Shown here piece by piece: positions 54,973 to 63,026 of a stretch of DNA of 64,000 bases. Under the pieces are notes generated by a model. The model ran no database searches. It had not been told where the DNA came from and saw nothing but the letters and a program-made list of their open reading frames with translations. The stretch spans positions 1 through 64,000 of the forward strand of contig CAYYTK010000019.1 of NCBI GenBank assembly GCA_964474695.1, written 5' to 3'. This DNA is from DAOUBP01 sp964474695 (GTDB lineage: Bacteria; Chloroflexota; Anaerolineae; CG2-30-64-16). Within the stretch, counting starts at the first letter, position 1. Each line of letters starts with the position of its first letter. Position numbers and translations under genes: made by a program.

Positions 54973-55113
54973 GATTCGCCGGTCTGGTGCGGATGGTGTT
55001 CTTGTGTCGCAACTTTCTGGTCAATCTTGCGTATGGGAAGTTAGAGATTAGCCAGTGACAGTGGCTGCGCCAACCAGCCGATACGCGCACTGCCACATCA
55101 AGGGGAGGCAACC

Positions 55114-55524
55114 ATGTCCGAGGAACCCAAGGTCGAACGCAACATCACGGATGAGCTGGGCAAGCTGGGGAAGCAGGCGGCCGATGCGATCAAGGCAGCC
55201 TGGGAGAGCGCGGATCGCAAGAAACTGCAAGCCGAGATCGCCGAGGGCGTTCAGAATTTCGGCAAAGAGGTGAGCGAGGCCCTTGACAAGGCCAGCGCGA
55301 ACGAGACCGTCAAGGATCTGCGCGAGAAAGCCGAAAAGGTGGTGGAGGACGTTCGCGAGAGCGACGTGGTGGACGAGGTGCGCAAAGGCATCCTCACCGG
55401 GCTGGATGCGCTGAACAAGGAGCTGGGCAAGCTGCTGGACAAGCTGGAGCCCAAGCCGGCGGCGCAGGCGCCTGAACCGCCCGCAGCTCCTGAGCCGCCC
55501 GCGGAGCCGCCGTCGGAAGCCTGA
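55114..55524 (+). CDS. Coiled-coil protein of unknown function
   Basis: 136 residues, almost wholly helical and charged (Glu/Lys/Asp), with 'LREKAEKVVEDVRESDVVDEVRKGILTGLDALNKEL', then a Pro/Ala/Glu tail from about 112. No family recognised. GGGAGG precedes the ATG. The 140 bp before it show nothing definite. Confidence 0.7.
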   Translation: MSEEPKVERNITDELGKLGKQAADAIKAAWESADRKKLQAEIAEGVQNFGKEVSEALDKASANETVKDLREKAEKVVEDVRESDVVDEVRKGILTGLDALNKELGKLLDKLEPKPAAQAPEPPAAPEPPAEPPSEA

Positions 55525-55585
55525 GTGGTTCGTCCGGCCAATCTGCCGCCTGATCATTTGAGATCGCGTCACCGCGTCACCGCAC

Positions 55586-55627
55586 GAACGCCCGAAATGC
55601 TTCCAGCAGGAAGTGTTTCGGGCGTTC
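55586..55627. terminator. Bidirectional terminator between convergent genes
   Basis: GAACGCCCGAAA and its perfect inverse flank an 18-nt centre that can itself partly pair. It sits between the coiled-coil gene (plus) and the serine hydrolase (minus), 2 bp from the latter's stop. T-runs are weak (TTCTTC on plus). Confidence 0.65.
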
Positions 55628-55628
55628 T

Positions 55629-57068
55629 TCAGTTGCCTTCAGTTGTCGCCTCTCCCCCATACGTCTCAAAAAACTTCCACGTCGCACGCGCCAGGTCCTG
55701 CATCGTCGGGTTGGAGATGTCCCACTCCAACCAGGTGGGGCGATAGAGGAAGACCGCCAACACATACGGACCGGCTGGGCTCCAAATCGCCACAACGTCG
55801 CCGTGGGTGTCGGGCACGTATCCGTGCTTGTGCACTGCTTTGGCGCCCTCTGGCAGCCCACCCACCAGGAGTTCCTTCATTTCGTTCAGCGACATGAAGT
55901 CCAGCGCCTGCTGGCACTCCGCAGGCGTAATCTGGTCACCATAGGCCGCGATGAGCGTGCCGCCGCCCTCGCTGCAAGCTACGAGCATCTGCAGCGCGGA
56001 GCCAATGTCGCGCGGCGTGGTCTGCATGTAGGGGTCGGGCTGGGTGTTGAGATCGGTGCGGCTGTTCGCCTCGGTGACGACGTGTGGAGTCACTGCCAGC
56101 TTACGATCGTAGGGTGTGGCCATGAAGGTGTTGGTCATGCCCAGGGCTTTGAATGCCTGATTCATCGCCACCACCCCGCGGTCCCAGTCGTCATCGCCGA
56201 TGATGCCCAGCATCAGGTTGGCCGTGAAGTTGCCGCTGAATTCCATCGTCTCGGTAATGATCTTGGTGGTCTCGACGTCGGGCGGCGCGTTCAACTTGCG
56301 ATAGAGCTGCGTCAGGATGGGAATCTTGAGAGTGCTGGTGCCGGCGTAGGCCACATCCGCGTTGATGGCGATCTCTTCGCCGGAGGGCAGATGGTGCAGC
56401 CAGGCGCTGCCGATGCCGGGGAACTGATCCAGCCGCGCCTGGAGTAAGGTCCCCAAGGCCGCGATATCTATCGGTGGAGCCGGCGTTTCATGCACCGCCA
56501 AATGCACCGTGCGTTGGGTCGGGTTCGCCAGCGCGCCCAACACCTGCTGGCGCGCGGCCGCAAGATCCAGCTCGATGCCCGGTTTGCCAGGCGCCAGGGT
56601 GAGCTCTTCTAACAACGGCTGCGGCGGTTGCGGAGACCGATTCGTGCGCGCGGCCACATCGGCCAACCAGGCATCCAGTGCCGTCTCATCCAGGGTGTAC
56701 CGCAATGGGATATCGATCACAGCGGGGGAGCGTTCCAGGGAAGTCTCGACGAGATAACGGGCCAATCGGTCGAAGGTGTTATGCTGCCGGGCCTGGGCAA
56801 TCATCCCATCCACATCCACTTTGAAGCCGACCGTCTCCGGCCGCAGCAGCACCCGTTGGTCGCCGATGTAGGCTTCGACCGGCTCTGCCAGGCCGCGGTT
56901 CAGCGCCGTTCTCACTTCCACCTCGGTTGCACCGTCGACTTGCAGGCCGCCCACCCGCACCCAACCGGGCACGACGCCTGCTGTTCGCCGATAGCGGATA
57001 TAAGGCGCAGCCAGGAGTGCGGCGGCAATAACGGCCAGAACCAAGAGGGTGAGGAAGAGTTTGCGCAT
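55629..57068 (-). CDS. Beta-lactamase-like serine hydrolase with N-terminal binding domain
   Basis: 479 residues from ATG at 57068. A signal anchor (LFLTLLVLAVIAAALLAAPYI) is followed by a peptidoglycan-binding-like region ('VRVGGLQVDGATEVEVRTALNRGL'). From about 200 comes a class A beta-lactamase-related domain with 'YAGTSTLKIPILTQLY' (SxxK nucleophile), 'SGNFTANLMLG' (SxN-like) and 'AVHKHGYVPDTHGD' (KxG-like). It probably acts on the cell wall rather than on antibiotics. The longer frame upstream crosses a tandem repeat. Confidence 0.8.
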   Translation of the reverse strand: MRKLFLTLLVLAVIAAALLAAPYIRYRRTAGVVPGWVRVGGLQVDGATEVEVRTALNRGLAEPVEAYIGDQRVLLRPETVGFKVDVDGMIAQARQHNTFDRLARYLVETSLERSPAVIDIPLRYTLDETALDAWLADVAARTNRSPQPPQPLLEELTLAPGKPGIELDLAAARQQVLGALANPTQRTVHLAVHETPAPPIDIAALGTLLQARLDQFPGIGSAWLHHLPSGEEIAINADVAYAGTSTLKIPILTQLYRKLNAPPDVETTKIITETMEFSGNFTANLMLGIIGDDDWDRGVVAMNQAFKALGMTNTFMATPYDRKLAVTPHVVTEANSRTDLNTQPDPYMQTTPRDIGSALQMLVACSEGGGTLIAAYGDQITPAECQQALDFMSLNEMKELLVGGLPEGAKAVHKHGYVPDTHGDVVAIWSPAGPYVLAVFLYRPTWLEWDISNPTMQDLARATWKFFETYGGEATTEGN

Positions 57069-57076
57069 GATGCGGT

Positions 57077-57133
57077 AGTGAGATAGTGAGATAGTGAGAT
57101 AGTGAGTTAGTGAGTTAGTAAGATGGTGAGTTG
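57077..57133. repeat. Eight-bp tandem repeat (TGAGATAG type)
   Basis: About seven units of TGAGATAG drifting to TGAGTTAG. Inverted-type copies (CTATCTCAC, ACTATCTTACTATCG) follow at about 57161-57190, so the region may form a hairpin. Confidence 0.85.
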
Positions 57134-57185
57134 GCATACTATCGATTGCCGCACTGCCGTCCTATCTCACAATTGCACTATCTTA

Positions 57186-57431
57186 CTATCGTACTGCCTC
57201 ACCGCTCCTTTTTTGCTTGAGATGTGTGATCATGCCATTGATGAGTCGTTTGGTTTCTGATGCCAAGTCATAGGCGTTGTGCATAGCTGATCCAGCCGCA
57301 TCTCTGATCTGGTTACGGAGCTGAAAATCTCTGGCGAATGTGGAACCGTCGGTCAGATCATAGATCAGGTTGGTCAACTGTCGCGCTTTCTGCCAGCATA
57401 GCAGATCCTCAAACCGCTGAATCAGCGCCAT
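57186..57431 (-). CDS. Four-helix-bundle (S23-type) protein with an internal deletion
   Basis: 81 residues, against about 120 in the family. The start 'IQRFEDLLCWQKARQLTNLIYDLT' and 'FQLRNQIRDAAGSAMHN' fit the first half, and 'AYDLASETKRLINGMITHLKQ' fits the last helix. The usual middle (IAEG... and the third helix) is missing between 'MHN' and 'AYDLA', in frame. GGAGGG lies before the ATG. Probably a decaying or altered family member; DGR Avd belongs to the same fold. Confidence 0.6.
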   Translation of the reverse strand: MALIQRFEDLLCWQKARQLTNLIYDLTDGSTFARDFQLRNQIRDAAGSAMHNAYDLASETKRLINGMITHLKQKRSGEAVR

Positions 57432-57467
57432 CGGTCATCCCTCCTATCCCTAATCTGCCCTCATCCA

Positions 57468-57809
57468 TTATGCTTTTGGGGGTGGTATGAGCAGTAATAA
57501 CGGCCCTGCAAACAGGAGCGCAGCATACAGCAAGAGAATCAGCAGGCGAAATGACTTTCTAGGCCGAAGCAGCATGAAGCAGAGTTGTATGACTGGCAAT
57601 AGTACCAGACCGCCGCCCACAAAGGCAGCAGTCTGGAGGTCCATGCCAGAGGTGAACGCAGGGCATCCGCCAGGATACTGAGCGCCTGCCCCATGACAGT
57701 CGCCAGTTGAGAATACCCAGACCAACAACCGGAAGGCAGACGCAATCATATAGATCGCCAGCAAAACACCCCAATCTCTACGCGGATGGGCTTCTTTGAT
57801 ATCACCCAC
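57468..57809 (-). CDS. Small membrane protein of unknown function
   Basis: 113 residues, GTG start with GGAGG upstream. Three hydrophobic segments ('VLLAIYMIASAFRLLVWVFS', 'TAAFVGGGLVLLPVIQLCFMLL', 'LLILLLYAALLFAGPLLLLI') separated by a loop with three Cys-containing stretches. No family recognised. Confidence 0.6.
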   Translation of the reverse strand: MGDIKEAHPRRDWGVLLAIYMIASAFRLLVWVFSTGDCHGAGAQYPGGCPAFTSGMDLQTAAFVGGGLVLLPVIQLCFMLLRPRKSFRLLILLLYAALLFAGPLLLLIPPPKA

Positions 57810-57825
57810 TTGCCCTCCTGCACCG

Positions 57826-57865
57826 ACTACTATCGCACCATCTCACCATCGCACTATCGCACTTC
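57826..57865. repeat. Eight-bp tandem repeat (ATCGCAC/T type)
   Basis: About four to five units (ATCGCACC, ATCTCACC, ATCGCACT, ATCGCACT) between the membrane-protein gene and guaA. Confidence 0.7.
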
Positions 57866-57866
57866 G

Positions 57867-59432
57867 TCACTCCCATTCAATCGTCGCCGGCGGCTTCGAG
57901 CTGACATCGTAGACCACGCGGTTGACACCAGGCACCTCATTCACGATGCGGTTGCTGACGCGAGCGATCATCTCGTAAGGCAGGCGGGACCAATCCGCGG
58001 TCATGAAATCATCTGTGGTGACCGCGCGCAGCGCGATGGTGTCGGCGTAAGTGCGGCCATCCCCCATCACGCCCACCGAACGGACCGGCAACAGCACGGC
58101 AAACGCCTGCGAGATCGAGCGGTACAGCCCGGCCGCGCGCAGCTCTTCCAGGAAGATCGCGTCCGCGCGGCGCAAGGTCTCGAGCCGCGACCACGTGACC
58201 TCTCCGATGATACGGATGGCCAGGCCCGGGCCCGGGAAAGGATGGCGCCAGACAATTTCATCGGGCAGGCCGAGCGCCTGGCCCACCAGCCGCACCTCGT
58301 CTTTGAACAGGCTGCGCAGCGGCTCGATGAGCTGAAAGGTCATGTCTTCGGGCAGGCCGCCGACGTTATGGTGGGTTTTGATGGTGCGGGCCGTGGCCTG
58401 CTCCACTCGGCTGGCCGACTCAATCACGTCAGGGTAAAGGGTCCCCTGGGCCAGGAACGCGGCCGGCGCACCGGACAGCGCCGTCACGGCTTCGGACTCG
58501 GCCGCCTCGAACACCCGCACGAAGCGCGCGCCGATGCGTTTGCGTTTGACCTCGGGGTCGGTCACGCCCGCCAGGTCGGCCAGAAAATCGTCGGCCGCAT
58601 TGACCACGATGAGCTGCATACCCTGGTGGCGCCGGAAGGTCTCCACCACCTGACCGGCCTCCCCCAGGCGCAGCAACCCATGATCCACGAAGATGCAGGC
58701 CAGTTGATCCCCGATGGCGAGGTGCAGGAGGCTGGCTACAACGGCGGAGTCGACGCCGCCGCTGAGCCCGCAAACGACGCGGCCCTGGCCTACACGCCTC
58801 CGTATGGCGTCCACCGACTCCATGATGAAGTTCGCCGGGGTCCAGTCGGGCCGGCAGGCGCAGATATCGAGCACGAAATTGTGCAGCAGCTCTTTGCCCT
58901 GCGGCGTGTGCTGCACCTCAGGATGAAACTGCACGCCGTAGACGCCGCGTGCCACGTCACCCATGGCCGCCACCGACGAGGGGGTGATGGCCAACGGTGC
59001 AAACGTCGGCGGCAGGTCGGTGACATGATCGCCGTGGCTCATCCACACCGACATCTCGCCCGGCAGTCCTGCCAGCAGCGGCGCGTCGTCGGCCACCACG
59101 GTCACCTCGGCGTGCCCGTACTCCCGGCGCGCCGAAGGGTCCACCTTGCCGCCGAGATTGAGCGCCAGAAGCTGCATGCCGTAACAGATGCCCAAGACGG
59201 GCTTATTCGACGCCAACACGAACGCGGGCAGGGTCGGCGCGCCTGCTTCATACACGCTCGCCGGGCCGCCCGAAAGGATATAGCCCTTTGGGTTGAGCTG
59301 CGCAAAGCGCTCTTCCGGCGCATCCCAGGGAATTAGCTCGCAGTAGACGTGCAGTTCGCGCACGCGCCGCGCGATCAACTGCGCGGTCTGCGAGCCATAG
59401 TCGAGGATGGCGATGGTGTCGTGTGTGGCCAT
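57867..59432 (-). CDS. guaA: GMP synthase (glutamine-hydrolysing)
   Basis: 521 residues. The class I amidotransferase domain has the nucleophile Cys in 'GICYGMQLL' and His/Glu in 'GVQFHPEVQHT'. The ATP-pyrophosphatase loop is 'VCGLSGGVDSAVVASLL'. The C-terminal dimerisation domain ends 'KPPATIEWE'. It makes GMP from XMP. xpt lies upstream, so both belong to guanine nucleotide supply. Confidence 0.96.
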   Translation of the reverse strand: MATHDTIAILDYGSQTAQLIARRVRELHVYCELIPWDAPEERFAQLNPKGYILSGGPASVYEAGAPTLPAFVLASNKPVLGICYGMQLLALNLGGKVDPSARREYGHAEVTVVADDAPLLAGLPGEMSVWMSHGDHVTDLPPTFAPLAITPSSVAAMGDVARGVYGVQFHPEVQHTPQGKELLHNFVLDICACRPDWTPANFIMESVDAIRRRVGQGRVVCGLSGGVDSAVVASLLHLAIGDQLACIFVDHGLLRLGEAGQVVETFRRHQGMQLIVVNAADDFLADLAGVTDPEVKRKRIGARFVRVFEAAESEAVTALSGAPAAFLAQGTLYPDVIESASRVEQATARTIKTHHNVGGLPEDMTFQLIEPLRSLFKDEVRLVGQALGLPDEIVWRHPFPGPGLAIRIIGEVTWSRLETLRRADAIFLEELRAAGLYRSISQAFAVLLPVRSVGVMGDGRTYADTIALRAVTTDDFMTADWSRLPYEMIARVSNRIVNEVPGVNRVVYDVSSKPPATIEWE

Positions 59433-59499
59433 GAAAGCTCCGAAATGAGCGTGGCGTGATGCGTGGTGCGTACTCCGATTATCCGCTTCTAACCTCCGG

Positions 59500-59534
59500 C
59501 ATCCACATCCAGCTTCCAGTATCCAGCATCCAGC
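59500..59534. repeat. Seven-bp tandem repeat (CATCCAG type)
   Basis: About five units (CATCCAC, ATCCAG-type: CATCCAG, CTTCCAG, TATCCAG, CATCCAG) just past the xpt stop. Confidence 0.7.
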
Positions 59535-59536
59535 CT

Positions 59537-60109
59537 TTATTCTTCCATCACGATCTTGCCGTTGTCCATGCTGGTGATGACGGCGAGGGTTTCGATGGGC
59601 ACGTTCAGATTAGCCAGGGCGTCTCGGCCGCCCTCGAAACGTTTTTCGATCACCGCGCCGATCCCCATGAGCTGCGCGCCGGAGCGCAATACCAGGCTGA
59701 CCAGGGCGCGAATGGTTTCCCCGCGGGCCAGAAAGTCATCGATCACCAGGACATGGTCGCGCGGCCCCAGGAATTCGGGCGAAACCATGAGTTCGGTCAT
59801 GACCCCCTTCGTGTGCGATGGGGCCGAGGCGATCATCGTGTTGGGGTGCATCGTCACCGGTTTGGACTTGCGCGCGTAGACCACGGGGATACCCAACGCC
59901 AGGCCGGTGGTAAGCGCGGGCGCGATGCCGCTGATCTCCGCGGTGACGATCTTGTTGGCGCCCAGGTGCGCGAAGCGCGCGGCCAGCGCGCCGCCCACGG
60001 CCAGCATTAACGCGGGGTCCACCTGGTGGTTGATGAAGGAATCGACCTTGAGGATGCCGTGCCCCAGGTTAACGCCTTCGCGAGCAATACGTTCCTTCAA
60101 AAGCTGCAT
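59537..60109 (-). CDS. xpt: Xanthine phosphoribosyltransferase
   Basis: 190 residues. 'ILKVDSFINHQVDPALM', 'ANKIVTAEISGIAPAL', the PRPP motif 'HVLVIDDFLARGETIRALV' and 'GAVIEKRFEGGRDAL' define Xpt. It salvages xanthine to XMP, the substrate of the guaA product downstream. GAGGAGG lies upstream. No purine riboswitch fits into the 42 bp before it. Confidence 0.93.
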   Translation of the reverse strand: MQLLKERIAREGVNLGHGILKVDSFINHQVDPALMLAVGGALAARFAHLGANKIVTAEISGIAPALTTGLALGIPVVYARKSKPVTMHPNTMIASAPSHTKGVMTELMVSPEFLGPRDHVLVIDDFLARGETIRALVSLVLRSGAQLMGIGAVIEKRFEGGRDALANLNVPIETLAVITSMDNGKIVMEE

Positions 60110-60151
60110 GAATGAGTCCTCCTCCGAACAAAGTGACTGTAGAACCCGATC

Positions 60152-61183
60152 CTAACGCCAATGGATCTCCGGTCGCGACCAGTTCCGCAGCCGCCAGACC
60201 CAGCCGGCGGGATAGCCGAGCATCTTGGCGATGTCGCCCACAGCGCGGATGATCGGAACCCACAACACAGCCTTGAGCCGCTCGATGGGCGCGAGGCCCG
60301 GCAGGCGCGGGCGCAGCCGGCGCAGCGGCGTGCGGCAATAGGCCAGGACCCCCACCGCCAACGCCAGGAGCCAGAGCGGGTTGTGGACGATGCTGAGGAT
60401 GAGCAGGGCAGGGAAGGCGACCAGATAAGTGACGTAGCGAATCAGATGCCGCTTGCGCCACAGGTCGGCCTTGCCATCCCCGCGCGCGTAGCGGTAGTAC
60501 TGCTTGAAAAACGACTTCAGGGCGCCCCGCGGCCGGAAGTGCGCCACGGACTCCGGCGCCCAGGCGAAGGGACCCGCGACCTCGCGCAGCCGGAAGTCGA
60601 AGATCAGATCCTCGCAGTAGTCCAGCCATTCCGGATAACCGCCGGCCGCTTTCCAGGCTGCCTTTGTAAACGCCACCGAACGGCTGGAGGGCAGGAAGCT
60701 CTCCGGCTTGATCTCAGTGACCTCCGGCAGCACGGTTGCGCCCATCGCGATCTCAAACGTAGTGCGGACGTCGGGGACGAAGAAACCGGCACTGGCGAAT
60801 AGCGAATGAGCGAATGGCGGATAACGCTCTTCGAGATTCGCTGACTCGCTGATTCGCTGATTCGCTGATTCGAGAAGCTTCTCCAGCCACTGTGGCTCCA
60901 GCCAGACGCCGGCATCGGTGGACGCGATGATGTCACCGGACGCCGCAGCGATGGCGACATTGCGGCCGCGGGAGATGTTCGCGCCGGGCTCCACCAAGAC
61001 GCGCAGCGGGAGGCGGCCGGCATACTCGTTGATCACCGCGACCGTTGCATCGCGCGAGCCGCCATCGACAATGACGAGCTCATCAGGGCGCCGGGTTTGC
61101 GCGACCAGGCTGTCCAGCAGCCGGCGGACCGCCTCCCCCTCGTTGAGAACCGTGCAGATCACTGAAACGCGTGGGATGATCAC
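60152..61183 (-). CDS. Family 2 glycosyltransferase, leaderless
   Basis: 343 residues from GTG at 61183. GT-A fold: 'RVSVICTVLNEGEAVRRLLDSLVAQTRRPDELVIVDGGSRDATVAVI', 'ISRGRNVAIAAASGDIIASTDAGVWLEPQWLE' (acceptor/metal site) and 'CEDLIFDFRLRE'. Two C-terminal membrane segments ('VTYLVAFPALLILSI', 'PLWLLALAVGVLAY') suggest membrane association. An 8-bp tandem repeat is embedded between 'WLEKLLES' and 'RYPPF'. The -10 lies only 7 nt before the GTG, so the mRNA appears leaderless. Confidence 0.85.
   Translation of the reverse strand: MIIPRVSVICTVLNEGEAVRRLLDSLVAQTRRPDELVIVDGGSRDATVAVINEYAGRLPLRVLVEPGANISRGRNVAIAAASGDIIASTDAGVWLEPQWLEKLLESANQRISESANLEERYPPFAHSLFASAGFFVPDVRTTFEIAMGATVLPEVTEIKPESFLPSSRSVAFTKAAWKAAGGYPEWLDYCEDLIFDFRLREVAGPFAWAPESVAHFRPRGALKSFFKQYYRYARGDGKADLWRKRHLIRYVTYLVAFPALLILSIVHNPLWLLALAVGVLAYCRTPLRRLRPRLPGLAPIERLKAVLWVPIIRAVGDIAKMLGYPAGWVWRLRNWSRPEIHWR
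60841..60873. repeat. Eight-bp tandem repeat inside the glycosyltransferase gene
   Basis: Four copies of CTGATTCG (one with C for T). They encode part of 'LLESANQRISESANLEE', a stretch that does not fit the family pattern around it, and the frame stays open. Confidence 0.8.
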
Positions 61184-61190
61184 AGAGGCT

Positions 61191-61220
61191 ATTATACCGT
61201 CTCGGCATACAATCAAGCAA
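61191..61220 (-). promoter_or_regulatory. Promoter of the leaderless glycosyltransferase gene
   Basis: TTGCTT (61215-61220) and a perfect TATAAT (61191-61196), 18 bp apart, on the minus strand. The start codon GTG begins 7 nt past the -10. Confidence 0.7.
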
Positions 61221-61261
61221 AGAAACGTGGTGATGGATTTCCGAATGGGCCGAACTCGCGG

Positions 61262-61267
61262 TATCAT
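61262..61267 (+). promoter_or_regulatory. Possible -10 of the ABC transporter gene
   Basis: TATCAT lies 7 nt before the ATG at 61275, with only a weak -35 (TTCCGA region). If used, this transcript too would be leaderless; no ribosome binding site is visible before the ATG. Confidence 0.45.
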
Positions 61268-61274
61268 TAGAAAT

Positions 61275-63026
61275 ATGACTGCGCTTAAACGACTCATCTT
61301 CTACCTTCGTCCCTACTGGCGCGGGCTGACGGTAACCACGCTCTTCATCCTGGCCCAAACCGCGTTGAATCTTGCGCCGCCGCTGTTCCAGCGCGAAATC
61401 GTGGACGGTGTCATCGGCGCGGGGCAGGTCGGCCGCCTGCTGCCGCTCATCCTCGGCATGACGGCAATCTACGCGCTATCCGGCCTGACCGAATTCGGCG
61501 ACCAGTACCTGCGCCACACTATCGGCGAACGCATCCTGTACGATCTGCGAGTGCGCATCTACGACCACTTGCAGCGGCTGTCCCTCGCTTTCTTCGAGCG
61601 CACCTCGACCGGTGAGCTGATGTCGCGGGTGAGCAACGACGTGAACGCGCTGGAACAGTTCATCACCCACGGCACCATCCTGACCGGCGTGGCCGCGCTG
61701 CGCTTACTGGGCGGCGCGGTGGTGCTGTTGGTGCTGGATTGGCGGCTGGCGCTGGTGGCGCTGCTGCCGGTGCCGCTGATCGCGCTGGGGTTGCGCTGGT
61801 TCAACCGCCGCGCGCGGCCGATCTACCGGCGCGTCCGCGACCGGCTGGGCGACGTGAACGCGCGGCTGCAGGATGATCTGGCAGGCATCCGGGTCATCCA
61901 GGCATTCGGGCAAGAGGACGCGGAGCTGGACCGCTTCAGTGCGGTCAGCCAGCGCTACCTGACCGAGCGCGTGGCATCCATCGGCACCTGGTCCACATTC
62001 TTCCCGGCTCTCGGCTTCTTGACGAACGTTGGAAGCGTGCTGGTGCTGGGCATGGGCGCCTGGATGGTGTTCCAGGGCCGTTTGACCCTGGGGACGTTGG
62101 TGGCGTTCCTGTCGTACATCGTCGCGTTCTACGAACCGATCCGCCGGTTAACTGACATCGACAACATCCTCCAGCAGGCTGGCGCCGCGGCTGACCGCGT
62201 CTTTGAACTGATGGATCAGACCCCGGATATCCGCGACGCTGAGGGCGCGCTGGCCCTGGAGAAGGTCACGGGCGAGGTTGCATTCGAGGACGTCCACTTC
62301 CGCTATGGCCCCGGCGATGAAGTGCTCCATGACGTGGACTTTCATGTGGCGCCGGGCGAGGTGATCGCGCTGGTGGGGCCCAGCGGCGCGGGCAAAACAA
62401 GCATCGCGAACTTGCTGTGCCGCTTTTATGATCCCACCCATGGCCGGGTGCTGATCGATGGTCACGACCTGCGAGATGTCCAGGTGCGCTCTCTGCGGCA
62501 GCACGTCTCGGTGGTGCTGCAGGACACCTTCCTGTTCAACGGCACCGTGCGCGCGAACCTGACCTACGGCGTACCGGACGCAACCGATGCGGAGATGATC
62601 GCCGCAGCCCAGGCCGCGTATGCCCACGAATTCATTCTGGCCATGCCTTCGGGTTACGACACTGAGGTGGGCGAGCGTGGCATCAAGCTCAGCGGCGGCC
62701 AGCGGCAGCGGCTGGCGCTGGCGCGCGCCATCCTCACCGACCCGCGCATCTTGATCCTGGACGAAGCGACCTCCTCGGTGGATGCCGAAGCGGAGTACCT
62801 GATCCAGCAAGCGCTGGAACAAGTGCTGCAGGGCCGGACTGCGTTCGTGATCGCCCACCGGCTGAGCACCGTCCGCAACGCTGACAAAATCATTGCGCTG
62901 GATGAAGGTCGCATCCGCGAAATCGGCAACCATCGCGAACTGCTGGCTCGTAACGGGCTCTACAGCCAGCTCTATCAGCGCCAGATGGAGCTGGCGTCCC
63001 TCGGGCAGGAAGCGCCGAGTGCCTGA
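61275..63026 (+). CDS. ABC exporter half-transporter (ABCB type)
   Basis: 583 residues. A six-helix membrane domain ('LTVTTLFILAQTALNLAPPLF', 'RLSLAFFERTSTGELMSRVSNDV', 'GIRVIQAFGQEDAE') is followed by the ATPase: Walker A 'LVGPSGAGKTSIANLL', 'VVLQDTFLFNGTVRANLTY', signature 'KLSGGQRQRLALARAIL' and Walker B 'ILILDEATSSVDAEAEYLI'. It pairs with the following half-transporter, with which it overlaps, so a heterodimer is likely. Substrate unknown (lipid, peptide or drug). Confidence 0.93.
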   Translation: MTALKRLIFYLRPYWRGLTVTTLFILAQTALNLAPPLFQREIVDGVIGAGQVGRLLPLILGMTAIYALSGLTEFGDQYLRHTIGERILYDLRVRIYDHLQRLSLAFFERTSTGELMSRVSNDVNALEQFITHGTILTGVAALRLLGGAVVLLVLDWRLALVALLPVPLIALGLRWFNRRARPIYRRVRDRLGDVNARLQDDLAGIRVIQAFGQEDAELDRFSAVSQRYLTERVASIGTWSTFFPALGFLTNVGSVLVLGMGAWMVFQGRLTLGTLVAFLSYIVAFYEPIRRLTDIDNILQQAGAAADRVFELMDQTPDIRDAEGALALEKVTGEVAFEDVHFRYGPGDEVLHDVDFHVAPGEVIALVGPSGAGKTSIANLLCRFYDPTHGRVLIDGHDLRDVQVRSLRQHVSVVLQDTFLFNGTVRANLTYGVPDATDAEMIAAAQAAYAHEFILAMPSGYDTEVGERGIKLSGGQRQRLALARAILTDPRILILDEATSSVDAEAEYLIQQALEQVLQGRTAFVIAHRLSTVRNADKIIALDEGRIREIGNHRELLARNGLYSQLYQRQMELASLGQEAPSA

